Assembly (NCBI RefSeq): GCF_024357955.1
Contig: NZ_JANEYT010000027.1
Coordinates: 1 to 64,000, forward strand
Source: Photobacterium pectinilyticum
GTDB lineage: Bacteria > Pseudomonadota > Gammaproteobacteria > Enterobacterales > Vibrionaceae
DNA length: 64,000 bases
Direction: 5' to 3'
The position numbers were made by a program, and so were the translations under genes. The notes below the pieces were generated by a model, which saw only the letters and a list, made by a program, of their open reading frames with translations, did not search any database and was not told the DNA's origin. Of the stretch, positions 36,471-45,141 are shown one piece after another (within the stretch, counting starts at the first letter, position 1; each line of letters starts with the position of its first letter).

Positions 36471-37271
36471 ATGAATGATTTAAATGCGCTCCATGTTTTT
36501 ATCGCTTTGATGCAAACTCACTCGACGACTAGAGCTGCTCAAAAGTTAGGTCGCTCCCAGTCCTATGTATCGAAAGTATTAGCTCAACTACGGGAAGATC
36601 TGAATGATCCTCTCTTTGTTCGCAGCGCTGAAGGCTTATCACCAACATCTTATGCTGTGAGTATCGAACCAAGACTTCGTGTGGCTCTCGAGCAAGTTAG
36701 CCAAGCAATCGAACCTGAAACGTTTGACCCTAAACAGTTAAATAAAGTATCACTACACATCATAGAGCCTTACTTAATCACTATTGGCAAAGATATTGTC
36801 AATGCCATTCGCAAGGAAACCGATGCCATTATAGATATCCGACAGTGGAGTCCTTTAAGCGAAACCATGATCCAAGAAGAAGTTGTGGACATTGGCATAC
36901 ACCTATTGAATAACAAACCACAGACATTACACCAAAAACCATTATTCAAAGGGCGTGCCTATTTTGAAGGCAATAGAAAAGGTGAATATATCAAATACAT
37001 TATTTCAGGAATTAATGAATATGATAATCGATACGAATTGATAGACCCTTCCATCAAACCGACGATTTTCACTGATAATCACGTACTTACCACTCACCTC
37101 ATGGACACCTGCTGTACCCTTCGTTACGCCCCCGACAAAGAGCAGAAATTCGAGCATGACATTGATCTGACTGTCGCTATTATCACCAAGTCTTCTCGCC
37201 GCCAGTCAGATAAAATCCAGTGGTTAACCAAGCTTCTGGTCCCTACTATTGAAAAATTTGAAGGCTATTAG
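36471..37271 (+). CDS. LysR-family-like transcriptional regulator
   Basis: 266 residues with an N-terminal LysR winged HTH (LNALHVFIALMQTHSTTRAA, QKLGRSQSYVSKVLAQLRED, then LNDPLFVRSAEGLSPT). The effector-binding half is shorter and more diverged than usual (LysR proteins are typically near 300 residues). No ribosome site is visible at this ATG, so translation may be weak or leaderless-like. It faces the FadL-type gene of the sulfatase island, which is convergent, and may mark the island border. Ligand unknown. Confidence 0.8.
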   Translation: MNDLNALHVFIALMQTHSTTRAAQKLGRSQSYVSKVLAQLREDLNDPLFVRSAEGLSPTSYAVSIEPRLRVALEQVSQAIEPETFDPKQLNKVSLHIIEPYLITIGKDIVNAIRKETDAIIDIRQWSPLSETMIQEEVVDIGIHLLNNKPQTLHQKPLFKGRAYFEGNRKGEYIKYIISGINEYDNRYELIDPSIKPTIFTDNHVLTTHLMDTCCTLRYAPDKEQKFEHDIDLTVAIITKSSRRQSDKIQWLTKLLVPTIEKFEGY

Positions 37272-37545
37272 CCATAATTCCTATGGGAATTTCAATTACC
37301 ATCATTATCGCCAATACCACTTATATAATATTTTCAAATTTCACAACTCATAAAAAAAATGATGACTGATTCAAAAAAAATCAAACATTTAGCCCAACAA
37401 CACCTAAAAAGGGTAAGAAAAAAGGTTCTATCCCGAGAAATAAAAAAAACAAATAAAAACACAACCAAGAACTAACGGCAATTAAGTTTATGAGGCCACA
37501 TTACGCAGCCTCTTTTGCAATAGATCTTAATTCACCTAATAAAGA

Positions 37546-38712
37546 TTAATATGTAAAACTTACACCTAGGAAGTGAATCCGGCTATCAAAGGTACCGTCC
37601 AATTGTGGGATATTTCGCTTTATATCCACCTCTCCCAAGTCGGCATATTCATAGAACATATCAATCGTCACATCATTCCACTTGGTTGCGGCACCGACCG
37701 AATAGCGGTATTGCTCGCCGACCGGGACATCCACCCATTGCTTGGTTGGGTCATCTTGCGGTGATGTTTCGTAAGAGAAGCCACCTTTCAGTCGCCATTG
37801 GCGGTTAAGCTGATAATCCGCACCAAAAGCAAACTTCCACACATCATCCCAGTCTCTAACAATGGTCGCAGGGCCATTTTCAAAACCAATGCCAAAATCC
37901 ATTACGGTATTATCCCACTCACTCCATTGATGCCATTGAACCGAAGCCAGCAAGTCTAGCTGTGGGTTAAGCGCATAACTGGCACTGATATCAGCAATGG
38001 CTGGTACAGTAATGTCTGTACGAAGGCTGTTAAATAACTCAGCTTCAGTTGGGCCAGAAACACGGGTGCCAAATTCATGTTCGAGTTTAGTTCGATAACT
38101 CGCTCCTAGTGCCAATCGCTCATCATGTTGATACATTACACCGAAATTCGCACCAAACGCCCAATCAGTGTCTTTATCAATATCGAGCAGGCTTGTGGAT
38201 TGTTCTAGTGAGGCCCAGCTAAGTTGCAACCCAGCCCCCACCGACCACTGCGAGTTAATTTGATAGCTAATCGCAGGGTTAACCTGCATTGCGGTGAGGG
38301 TTATCTCATCAAGTGCCGCCGCACCCGCCCACTCCGTTCCGTAAGAAAGGCTTGATCCGCCAACAGCACCAAGCGCAATGCCGACATGAATATCATCGGT
38401 GATTTGACGTGCATGAAATGCCCCAGCGGAAGGTAAAACAGAGTGAGCTTTGCCATCGCCATTATCAGCGTTATCTCGGTATTTCATTTCGAGATCAAAG
38501 CCGAGCACATTAAACGTTGTCAGACTCTCCCCCATGCCACTCATTGTGGCAGGATTAGCCCACATTGCTGCTGCTGAACCGGTATAAACACCATCGCCTG
38601 CGCCCGCGGTACCCGCATTTGCTGTTACTGCTTCCTGCAGGAAAATGCCACTCGCTTGAACAGGTAAAGACAATACCGACATCACTGCCAATGTTGATTG
38701 TAATGGTCGCAT
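37546..38712 (-). CDS. FadL/OmpP1-family outer-membrane porin for hydrophobic compounds
   Basis: Outer-membrane beta-barrel of 388 residues from ATG 38712, which has GAGGGAGAAA directly upstream. Signal peptide MRPLQSTLAVMSVLSLPVQA; the mature N-terminus has the FadL hallmark SGIFLQEAVTANAGTAGAGD and YTGSAAAMWANPATM (NPA hatch motif). Barrel strands run to the C-terminal aromatic HFLGVSFTY. FadL-type channels take up fatty acids or aromatic hydrocarbons by lateral diffusion. Third gene of an operon with a sulfatase maturase and a HEAT/TPR protein, so it may admit a hydrophobic sulfate ester (inference). Confidence 0.9.
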   Translation of the reverse strand: MRPLQSTLAVMSVLSLPVQASGIFLQEAVTANAGTAGAGDGVYTGSAAAMWANPATMSGMGESLTTFNVLGFDLEMKYRDNADNGDGKAHSVLPSAGAFHARQITDDIHVGIALGAVGGSSLSYGTEWAGAAALDEITLTAMQVNPAISYQINSQWSVGAGLQLSWASLEQSTSLLDIDKDTDWAFGANFGVMYQHDERLALGASYRTKLEHEFGTRVSGPTEAELFNSLRTDITVPAIADISASYALNPQLDLLASVQWHQWSEWDNTVMDFGIGFENGPATIVRDWDDVWKFAFGADYQLNRQWRLKGGFSYETSPQDDPTKQWVDVPVGEQYRYSVGAATKWNDVTIDMFYEYADLGEVDIKRNIPQLDGTFDSRIHFLGVSFTY

Positions 38713-38753
38713 TTTCTCCCTCATTATTATTTTTAATGATCAAATGAGGCCCA

Positions 38754-39785
38754 CTAGCCCCGTTTAGATTTTAGTTCGTCAATCACAAACTCAGGGGCAA
38801 CTTTAGCTAATGATTCTAAACATGAATCAGTTTTGAGATGGTTATACCTCACATAGATATCACACACTGCGTACAACTGCTCTGGGGCCCCTGATATTTC
38901 ATAGGCTGTTTCAAATGAGGTCGTTGCATCATCCACATTGAAAGCTTCCAGCAATACACCGCTCAAATACCAAAAGTAACTATTATCTGGCGCAAGTTCC
39001 GTCGCTTTCTTGATTGCCTCAGCAGCTTGTTTCTTCTCGTCGAGTCTCACCAAGGTCAGTGCTTGGGAGTAAAACATGTTGGCCTCTTCAGGTAATATTT
39101 TTTGTGCTTGGTCCAGCACTATATTGGCTTGCAGGTCATCCCCTTGAGCACGGTAATTATCTGCTAGACCCAACCAGATTTGAGGGTTACGGTTATCAAC
39201 TTCCTGCAAAGCGGTATATATCTCGTGTGCTTCGTCAAACTCTTGATGCCAACGGTAAACATCGGCCAATAACAGTTGAGACGGCAGATCTTTCTTACCT
39301 TTGAGGTATGAGGTTAACTCCGCTGAGGGTGGGTCCATCAATGCTTTTTGCCCAACGTCCATTTCACCATAATTTCGAATTAGGTTCGTGGTAGCGGTTA
39401 AACGTACATTTGCCTCACTGTCTGTAAGCAACGGAGACAGCAAACGCCAGCGGTGATCAAACTGATAAGGCTCAGCACCTACAACGGCTGCTTCTCTGAC
39501 AATTGGATTTTCATCCTGTAACCCTCGGGCAACCGCGACCAAGCTATTTTGGTTAGGGTAGCTTGCCAACTGCCTCAGCGCATCGGCACGCTTTTCATCG
39601 TTCTGACGATGATCTTGTGCAATCATGACCCACTGCTGTATTCGTTTAGCTTGAGCATCCTGCGTGTTTTTCTGTGCTGTCTGAGCACCTTCGGCTGTCA
39701 GCTCAGAACGCCCCATCTCCGCAGCAAGTGTTAAAGGTGATACCAAGAAAGAGCACAGTAGTGCCATTGCAATAGTACGTTTCAT
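38754..39785 (-). CDS. Periplasmic HEAT/TPR protein, haem-free paralogue of the cytochrome's C-terminal half
   Basis: Exported protein of 343 residues from ATG 39785 (GAGG upstream); a GTG two codons earlier is also in frame. Signal peptide MKRTIAMALLCSFLVSPLTLAA. HEAT-like repeats at about 55-125 (NSLVAVARGLQDENPIVREA, RWRLLSPLLTDSEANVRLTA), then TPR units at about 165-300. It contains no CxxCH. It aligns from start to end with the C-terminal half of the cytochrome at 58478-60787: RWRLLSPLLTD against RWQILSPLLND, and ISGAPEQLYAVC against ISGNPQHLYAQC. Sits 15 bp after the maturase gene. Probably a scaffold for periplasmic protein contacts. Confidence 0.82.
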   Translation of the reverse strand: MKRTIAMALLCSFLVSPLTLAAEMGRSELTAEGAQTAQKNTQDAQAKRIQQWVMIAQDHRQNDEKRADALRQLASYPNQNSLVAVARGLQDENPIVREAAVVGAEPYQFDHRWRLLSPLLTDSEANVRLTATTNLIRNYGEMDVGQKALMDPPSAELTSYLKGKKDLPSQLLLADVYRWHQEFDEAHEIYTALQEVDNRNPQIWLGLADNYRAQGDDLQANIVLDQAQKILPEEANMFYSQALTLVRLDEKKQAAEAIKKATELAPDNSYFWYLSGVLLEAFNVDDATTSFETAYEISGAPEQLYAVCDIYVRYNHLKTDSCLESLAKVAPEFVIDELKSKRG

Positions 39786-39800
39786 TACCACTACCTCACA

Positions 39801-41135
39801 TTAAAATCGGGTTGGAAAATACGGCTGACGTGGTGCTGTTTTAAGCATCGCAGTATTCATCACAGCATCTGAATACTTACCGTATGCGACAGGGTTGCCC
39901 GCCGCTCTTAATACCAGAGCAAACGCTTTATCTGCGTGAGAGAAGAACTTTTTCCAGCCGGCACATAAATAGTTCAACCCCGGCTCGCCATCTTTGGTAC
40001 GGATAAAGCGGTTCTTAGGGCACTCACCGAAACAAGCAAACTTATAGTCACACTGTTGGCATTGGCTAGTTAACGTTCGTGACTTGGCAAAACCAAATTT
40101 CTGCTGAGCCTCGGAATAAGCCATCTCATCGAGTTTTTGATGGTGGATATTTCCGACTTGATAATCCGGATAAACATAATGGTCGCAGGTATAGACATCA
40201 CCGTTTGGCTCCATCGCCAATCCTTTACCGCAAATTTCACCGAGTGTACAAAGCGGGTTTTTTCGCCCCATCCAAGTTTCAACGCTCGCTTCAAAATATT
40301 GAACAAATACTTTGCCAATATCGTTTTGAACCCACTCATCAAACACGGCAATCAAAAAATCTCCCCAACCTTCTGCCGACACACACCAAGGTTCAACCAC
40401 TGAGTTCTTATGCCACGGGTTCAGACGCTTATCTCCTTGCCGTAATTGTTCATGGCTCTCCCACGTCTGAGGTGCTGTTGTTCTGAACGTCTTTTGTTCG
40501 ACAATAGGAATAAATTGGATCTGTGGCGATTTCACTTCATCTCTTAAGAAACGATACACTTCAAGCGGGTTCTTGCTCGTCAGGTTATTAATGCAAGTCA
40601 GGGTGGCAAACTTCACCTGGTGTTTATGGAGTAACTCAACCGCCGCCATTACCTGTTTAAAGGTACCGCGTCCCGCTCGGTTGGTACGGTAAGCGTTATG
40701 AAGCATCTCTGGGCCATCAATGCTCAAGCCAACCAGAAAGTTATTCTCGGCCAGAAACTCGCACCACTCATCGTTAAGCAAAGTACCGTTAGTTTGGAGA
40801 TCGTTAGATATAGCGATGCCTTCCGGCTGAAACTTCTTCTGCAGTTCAACAACCTTGCGGAAGTAATCAACACCCAGCATGGTTGGTTCTCCACCTTGCC
40901 AAGAAAAAGTAATCTCTGGGGTGTTCTGGCCTTCGATATATTGGCGAATATAGGTTTCCAGAGTGTTCTCATCCATCATTGGCGAACAACCCTTCTTATA
41001 TTCGAGTAAGTCCTGTTTACTCAGGTAATAGCAATAGGTGCAATCAATGTTGCACGCGGCACCAATAGGTTTTGCCATTACATGTAATCGCTTTGATGCC
41101 TTGCCATTGTATTGCGGCCCCTGAGTAATCAGCAT
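39801..41135 (-). CDS. Anaerobic sulfatase-maturating enzyme (radical SAM/SPASM), copy 1
   Basis: Cytoplasmic radical-SAM enzyme that oxidises the active-site Cys or Ser of a nascent sulfatase to formylglycine without oxygen. 444 residues. The radical-SAM CX3CX2C motif is CNIDCTYC (Cys28, 32, 35). Typical anSME strings follow: ITFSWQGGEPTMLGVDYF, ISNDLQTNGTLLNDEWCEFL and GLSIDGPEMLHNAYR. The SPASM cysteines for two auxiliary clusters are present (PLCTLGEICGKGLAMEPNGD, then CDHYVYPDYQVGN and CQQCDYKFACFGECPKNRF). Starts an operon with the HEAT/TPR and FadL genes, divergent from the FGE-like gene. AGGTG precedes the ATG. Confidence 0.94.
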   Translation of the reverse strand: MLITQGPQYNGKASKRLHVMAKPIGAACNIDCTYCYYLSKQDLLEYKKGCSPMMDENTLETYIRQYIEGQNTPEITFSWQGGEPTMLGVDYFRKVVELQKKFQPEGIAISNDLQTNGTLLNDEWCEFLAENNFLVGLSIDGPEMLHNAYRTNRAGRGTFKQVMAAVELLHKHQVKFATLTCINNLTSKNPLEVYRFLRDEVKSPQIQFIPIVEQKTFRTTAPQTWESHEQLRQGDKRLNPWHKNSVVEPWCVSAEGWGDFLIAVFDEWVQNDIGKVFVQYFEASVETWMGRKNPLCTLGEICGKGLAMEPNGDVYTCDHYVYPDYQVGNIHHQKLDEMAYSEAQQKFGFAKSRTLTSQCQQCDYKFACFGECPKNRFIRTKDGEPGLNYLCAGWKKFFSHADKAFALVLRAAGNPVAYGKYSDAVMNTAMLKTAPRQPYFPTRF

Positions 41136-41289
41136 ATTTCACCTACTTATAAACATTTAAGTAAGCCAATTTTAATGCGTGCTTCATACCGGCGCTTATT
41201 ATACCCCTTATAACCTTTAGGTATGATTTTTTTCCTTACAATGGGCTTCTTATTTCAATGATCAATCACATGATCCATGGAGACGCCAC

Positions 41290-42096
41290 ATGCCATCACC
41301 AACGCTAAAGCGAGTTGCATTTACCACTCTTTCCGGTTTTGCCGTCGTCGCCGTCACCACTTGGATTACCACCGATTTATTTGCCAGTACGCCTCACCCC
41401 ATTATGCAGAACATCGAAACAGATATGGTTTTGGTTGAAGGTGGACAGTTCGAGATGGGCTCTGATCTTACTGTAGCCAGTAAAGCGGAAAAACCTGCTA
41501 GAACTGTCTCAGTCGATAGCTTCTACATCTCCAAATTCGAAGTCACACAAGCGCTTTTCGAAAGTGTAATGGGCTCTTCAATGAGCTACTTCAACAATCC
41601 CAACGTACCGGTGAATAACTTAAGCTGGCAGCAGGCCAATTATTTTATCGACCAGCTCAATACCCTTACAGGTGCAAACTACCGTCTGCCAACGGAAGCA
41701 GAATGGGAGTTTGCCGCCAAAGGTGGAAACAAAAACCAAGGCTACACCTATAGTGGCTCAGACAGCATTGATGATGTGGCCTGGTATGCTGGCAACGCCA
41801 ACGACCGGGCTCATCCTGTCGGCCAGAAAAAACCGAATGAGCTTGGCCTCTATGATATGACGGGCAACGTAGGTGAATTTGTCATCGATGCCTATGATGA
41901 AGGCTTCTATCGCCATGGCCCAACCGAAAACCCCAATAATGCACAAGACTCTAGCATTGGCCTTGCCCACAAATCCGTACGTGGTGGCAGTTTTGCTTAC
42001 GACGAAAATTTGTCTGAAAACTATCGACGCGATTTTGCAAGCCAAAACATTATCATGGCTGACATGGGATTAAGACTGGTGCGCGACGCTGAATAA
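41290..42096 (+). CDS. Membrane-anchored FGE/SUMF1-domain protein without catalytic cysteines
   Basis: 268 residues: an N-terminal membrane anchor or uncleaved signal (FTTLSGFAVVAVTTWITTDL) followed by a complete formylglycine-generating-enzyme fold: MVLVEGGQFEMGSD, FYISKFEVTQALFE, VNNLSWQQANYFIDQL, YRLPTEAEWEFAAKGG, GLYDMTGNVGEF and VRGGSFAYDENLSENYRRDF. In true aerobic FGE two Cys near RGGS form the copper site; here these positions are Tyr and Glu, and the whole protein has no Cys. So it should not make formylglycine. It lies head to head with a maturase and upstream of an alkaline-phosphatase-like enzyme. Ribosome site TGGAGA. Confidence 0.88.
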   Translation: MPSPTLKRVAFTTLSGFAVVAVTTWITTDLFASTPHPIMQNIETDMVLVEGGQFEMGSDLTVASKAEKPARTVSVDSFYISKFEVTQALFESVMGSSMSYFNNPNVPVNNLSWQQANYFIDQLNTLTGANYRLPTEAEWEFAAKGGNKNQGYTYSGSDSIDDVAWYAGNANDRAHPVGQKKPNELGLYDMTGNVGEFVIDAYDEGFYRHGPTENPNNAQDSSIGLAHKSVRGGSFAYDENLSENYRRDFASQNIIMADMGLRLVRDAE

Positions 42097-42202
42097 GCAT
42101 TTTATGTAATAGCCATATGATTAATAGTCCTCTATTTAGTGTTGAGGATTTTCTCTTCTACACTTCAAGTGTTCTTTATCCATAAAAACGGAGCTTCTAT
42201 CA

Positions 42203-43903
42203 ATGAAGATAGCAACAGTACCCCGCCTGTTATGTCTTAGCTTAAGTTTACTCGCTACAAATACCGTTGCAGCACCACCACCCACTCCACAACTGGTTTT
42301 ACAAATTACCGTCGATGGCCTTCGTGGCGATTTACTGGAGCGATATAAACACAACTTTGGTGATAACGGGTTTCGCTATTTAATCGATGAAGGCACTTAT
42401 TACACCAACGCGCATTATCAGCATGGCAATACCGAAACCATTGTTGGCCACGTATCCCTTGCGACCGGTGCCCCGCCAAGTGTACACGGCATGGTGGGCA
42501 ATGTTTGGTATGATCGACAAAAGGAAAGATTGATCTATAACGTCGAAGACAGTGATTATGCCATGCTGACCCAAGGCGCAGGTGTTAACCAATCCACAGA
42601 AATCGACCCAACCCAAAAAACCGCCAAGGTTGATGGCCGCTCCCCCGTCCCCATTCTTTCCACTACCTTTAGCGATGAGCTCGCCATTGCCAGTAATGGC
42701 GAGTCCAAAATCTTTTCTGTCTCCGTAAAAGATCGTGGTGCTATTTCTTTGGCTGGTCACTCGGGCAAAGCCTTCTGGTTCTCTAAGGCTCAATCAGAAT
42801 TTGTGACTAGCAATTATTACTATCAGGCGTACCCAGAATGGGTCACTGAGTGGAATGCGAAGGGCTATCCTGCCCGCTACAGTAAGCAAAAATGGGATCT
42901 CAGCTTAGTGAGGGATAAGTACACCCTTAAAGAAGGCCCTCAAGATCAGAAAGTCGACCTGGCTGGATTCAAACGTACTTTCCCACACCCTTACGGACCA
43001 GCGAGCTTTCAATATTACAGCACTATGTTGACCCTCAGCCCTGCCGGTGACGAACTAACGGCTGACTTTGCGACGACGCTCATTGAGAAAGAAAAACTCG
43101 GCCAAAGTAATTTCACCGATTACCTTGCAGTCAGTTTTTCATCCAATGACTATGTCATTCATATGTTCGGGCCATCAAGCTTAGAAGCTGAGGATAACTT
43201 GATCCGTTTAGATAAAACACTCGCTAAATTCTTAGCAAATATCGAACAAAAAATCGGTTTAGATAATACCTTAATTGTTCTTTCAGCTGATCACGGTGTC
43301 CCCGAGGCATCTCCAACGGTGAATGCGCTGGGCTACAACACCGCACAATACTTCAACAAAGACACCATAATCAATGAACAGTTGTTAGGCCGTTTAAATA
43401 AAGAGTTTGGCTTAGACAAAGATGCCATTCGCTTATATGCGCAGCCTTATATTTACCTCAACCATGACATCATTAAAAAGAAAGGCGTATCCCTTGAATC
43501 TGTGCAGCGAGTCGTAGCGGAAGAGGTCGAAAAAATAACAGGCATAGACCATGCCGTTACAGGCTCTGATATCATGCAAAATACCTTGCCAGATACACGT
43601 ATGATGCAACTGGTAAAAAACAATCATCACCCGCAGCGCTCAGGTGACATCTACTTGGTCTTTACGCCACGTACCTATATTAATGATATGGATGGTTTAA
43701 CCATCGCGTCTACGCACGGCTCACCATGGCGATACGATACCCATGTGCCGGTCATTTTTGCGGGTAATGGCATTAAAGCCAATAAAGTCACACGAGATAT
43801 CACGCCGTATGATATAGCTCCCACACTATCAAATACACTGGGCATAACCCTACCAAGTGGCGCTATCGGTAAAGTGTTGGAGGAAGTGAGACCTAATAAT
43901 TAA
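42203..43903 (+). CDS. Exported alkaline-phosphatase-superfamily enzyme, PafA-like
   Basis: Periplasmic phosphomonoesterase or phosphodiesterase of the nucleotide pyrophosphatase/alkaline phosphatase superfamily, 566 residues with a signal peptide ending NTVAA. Metal and nucleophile motifs: LVLQITVDGLRGDLLERY (first Asp), HYQHGNTETIVGHVSLATG (Thr nucleophile region, NTxT..GH as in PafA), APPSVHGMVGNVWYDRQ, LSADHGVPEASP (metal Asp-His) and ASTHGSPWRYDTHVPVIFAG. It shares its fold with the sulfatases but carries no C/S-x-P/A-x-R signature, so it needs no formylglycine. The gene follows the FGE-like gene after 106 bp. Confidence 0.88.
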   Translation: MKIATVPRLLCLSLSLLATNTVAAPPPTPQLVLQITVDGLRGDLLERYKHNFGDNGFRYLIDEGTYYTNAHYQHGNTETIVGHVSLATGAPPSVHGMVGNVWYDRQKERLIYNVEDSDYAMLTQGAGVNQSTEIDPTQKTAKVDGRSPVPILSTTFSDELAIASNGESKIFSVSVKDRGAISLAGHSGKAFWFSKAQSEFVTSNYYYQAYPEWVTEWNAKGYPARYSKQKWDLSLVRDKYTLKEGPQDQKVDLAGFKRTFPHPYGPASFQYYSTMLTLSPAGDELTADFATTLIEKEKLGQSNFTDYLAVSFSSNDYVIHMFGPSSLEAEDNLIRLDKTLAKFLANIEQKIGLDNTLIVLSADHGVPEASPTVNALGYNTAQYFNKDTIINEQLLGRLNKEFGLDKDAIRLYAQPYIYLNHDIIKKKGVSLESVQRVVAEEVEKITGIDHAVTGSDIMQNTLPDTRMMQLVKNNHHPQRSGDIYLVFTPRTYINDMDGLTIASTHGSPWRYDTHVPVIFAGNGIKANKVTRDITPYDIAPTLSNTLGITLPSGAIGKVLEEVRPNN

Positions 43904-44258
43904 TACTGCTCGTTCATATTCCCGCAAGTATCGTGAAGCAACTTGGGTAAAGAGCCTATTAAATTTAATAGGCTCATACTATTGATTAATACTCGATCCA
44001 CTAATATATGGACATACAAGTCCAGAAAAAAAAGCTCTTTTAACAAAAACCTAGCTGCAAAACTCATGTGATGTATCAAAAGTGAACAGTCTTTTTCTGG
44101 TCTCCCCCCGGTAACCCTCTATATTGTATGGATATATATTCAAGCGAAACTGAAATGATTGTTCTCAGGTGCGCTAATTAACATTCGTTGGCTTTATTTT
44201 GTGAGAATAATTTCAGAAATAACACCGTTTTTTCAACAAAATAAATAGGAAAAACGTT
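43904..44258. other. 355-bp gap with a 24-bp perfect palindrome
   Basis: The palindrome at 43952-43975 has arms GAGCCTATTAAA and its exact complement with no loop bases, 50 bp after the phosphatase stop; it may act as a terminator though no T-run follows. The rest (to 44258) is AT-rich and presumably holds the promoter of the outer-membrane protein gene. AATAGGAAA is the likely ribosome site at the end. Confidence 0.5.
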
Positions 44259-45044
44259 ATGAAAACACACCGATTATCGGCTATTACTGGTGTTTTAGCT
44301 GGGTTTTGTTTCGGGCATGCAACAGCCGCAAATGATGTCGACAGGTGGCAATATGAAGTCACCCCTTACCTGTTAATCGCAGGGCTAGATGGAACGACAG
44401 GCGTACAAGGGTTTACAACCGATGTTGACGCTTCTTTTAGCGACATTATTGACAACCTCGATATGGGATTTATGGGCTTATTTACTGCCAGAAAAGGTCC
44501 CTGGGTGTTCGGCCTAGAAGGTGTATATATTGACATTGGTAACGAGAGCAGCTCTCCCGTATCGGGTCCCGGCGGTTTCTTGAGCGGTAACGGTACACTG
44601 GAAGTATCGAGCTCAATGTATATAGCCCAAGGAACAGTCGGTTATCTCTTATTAGACTACGGTAAAACCAAACTAGAAGGCTTTGGTGCCCTTCGCTATA
44701 CCCGAATGGACGTAAGCATGGATGCCACAATCCAATTTGATGAACCCAAGCCATTCGGAGGTGAGGCAAGCCAAGGTGATAGCGAAAACTGGGTGGATGC
44801 GGTCGTCGGCCTACACGTCCTCTATCCCGTTTCAGATAGCGCAACACTGTCTGGTTATTTCGATATAGGAGGTGGAGGTTCCGATTTAACCTATCAGTTT
44901 ATGGCTGGTGTTAACTGGGAGTTTTCCAAAGGCTATACGGCCAAATTAGGCTATCGGCACTTATACTGGGACTACGAAGACGCTGGCTTCGTTTGGGATA
45001 TAACAGCAAAAGGTCCTTATCTGGGGTTGGGGTTCAGCTTCTAG
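44259..45044 (+). CDS. Outer-membrane beta-barrel protein
   Basis: 261 residues with a signal peptide ending ATAAND. The mature part has alternating hydrophobic strands with Gly/aromatic girdles (WQYEVTPYLLIAGLDGTTGV, FTARKGPWVFGLEGVYIDIG, KLEGFGALRYTRMDVSMD, GYTAKLGYRHLYWDYED) and ends in the aromatic GPYLGLGFSF, the outer-membrane targeting signature. Eight to ten strands are likely. The pattern resembles the small OMP-b-barrel proteins seen beside degradation genes. 97 bp before the Ser-type sulfatase gene; may be cotranscribed with it. Confidence 0.83.
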   Translation: MKTHRLSAITGVLAGFCFGHATAANDVDRWQYEVTPYLLIAGLDGTTGVQGFTTDVDASFSDIIDNLDMGFMGLFTARKGPWVFGLEGVYIDIGNESSSPVSGPGGFLSGNGTLEVSSSMYIAQGTVGYLLLDYGKTKLEGFGALRYTRMDVSMDATIQFDEPKPFGGEASQGDSENWVDAVVGLHVLYPVSDSATLSGYFDIGGGGSDLTYQFMAGVNWEFSKGYTAKLGYRHLYWDYEDAGFVWDITAKGPYLGLGFSF

Positions 45045-45141
45045 GTTAGCCTTATTTAAAAGGCACCGGCTCATCGAAAAAAGTGCTCATAACCGTGTTT
45101 CATTCGAACAGTTTATCGCATGATGGCTATAAGGAGTGATG

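Noticed and set aside
41290..42096. Aerobic formylglycine-generating enzyme
   Set aside because: The protein has no cysteine at all, so the copper site needed for that reaction is missing.
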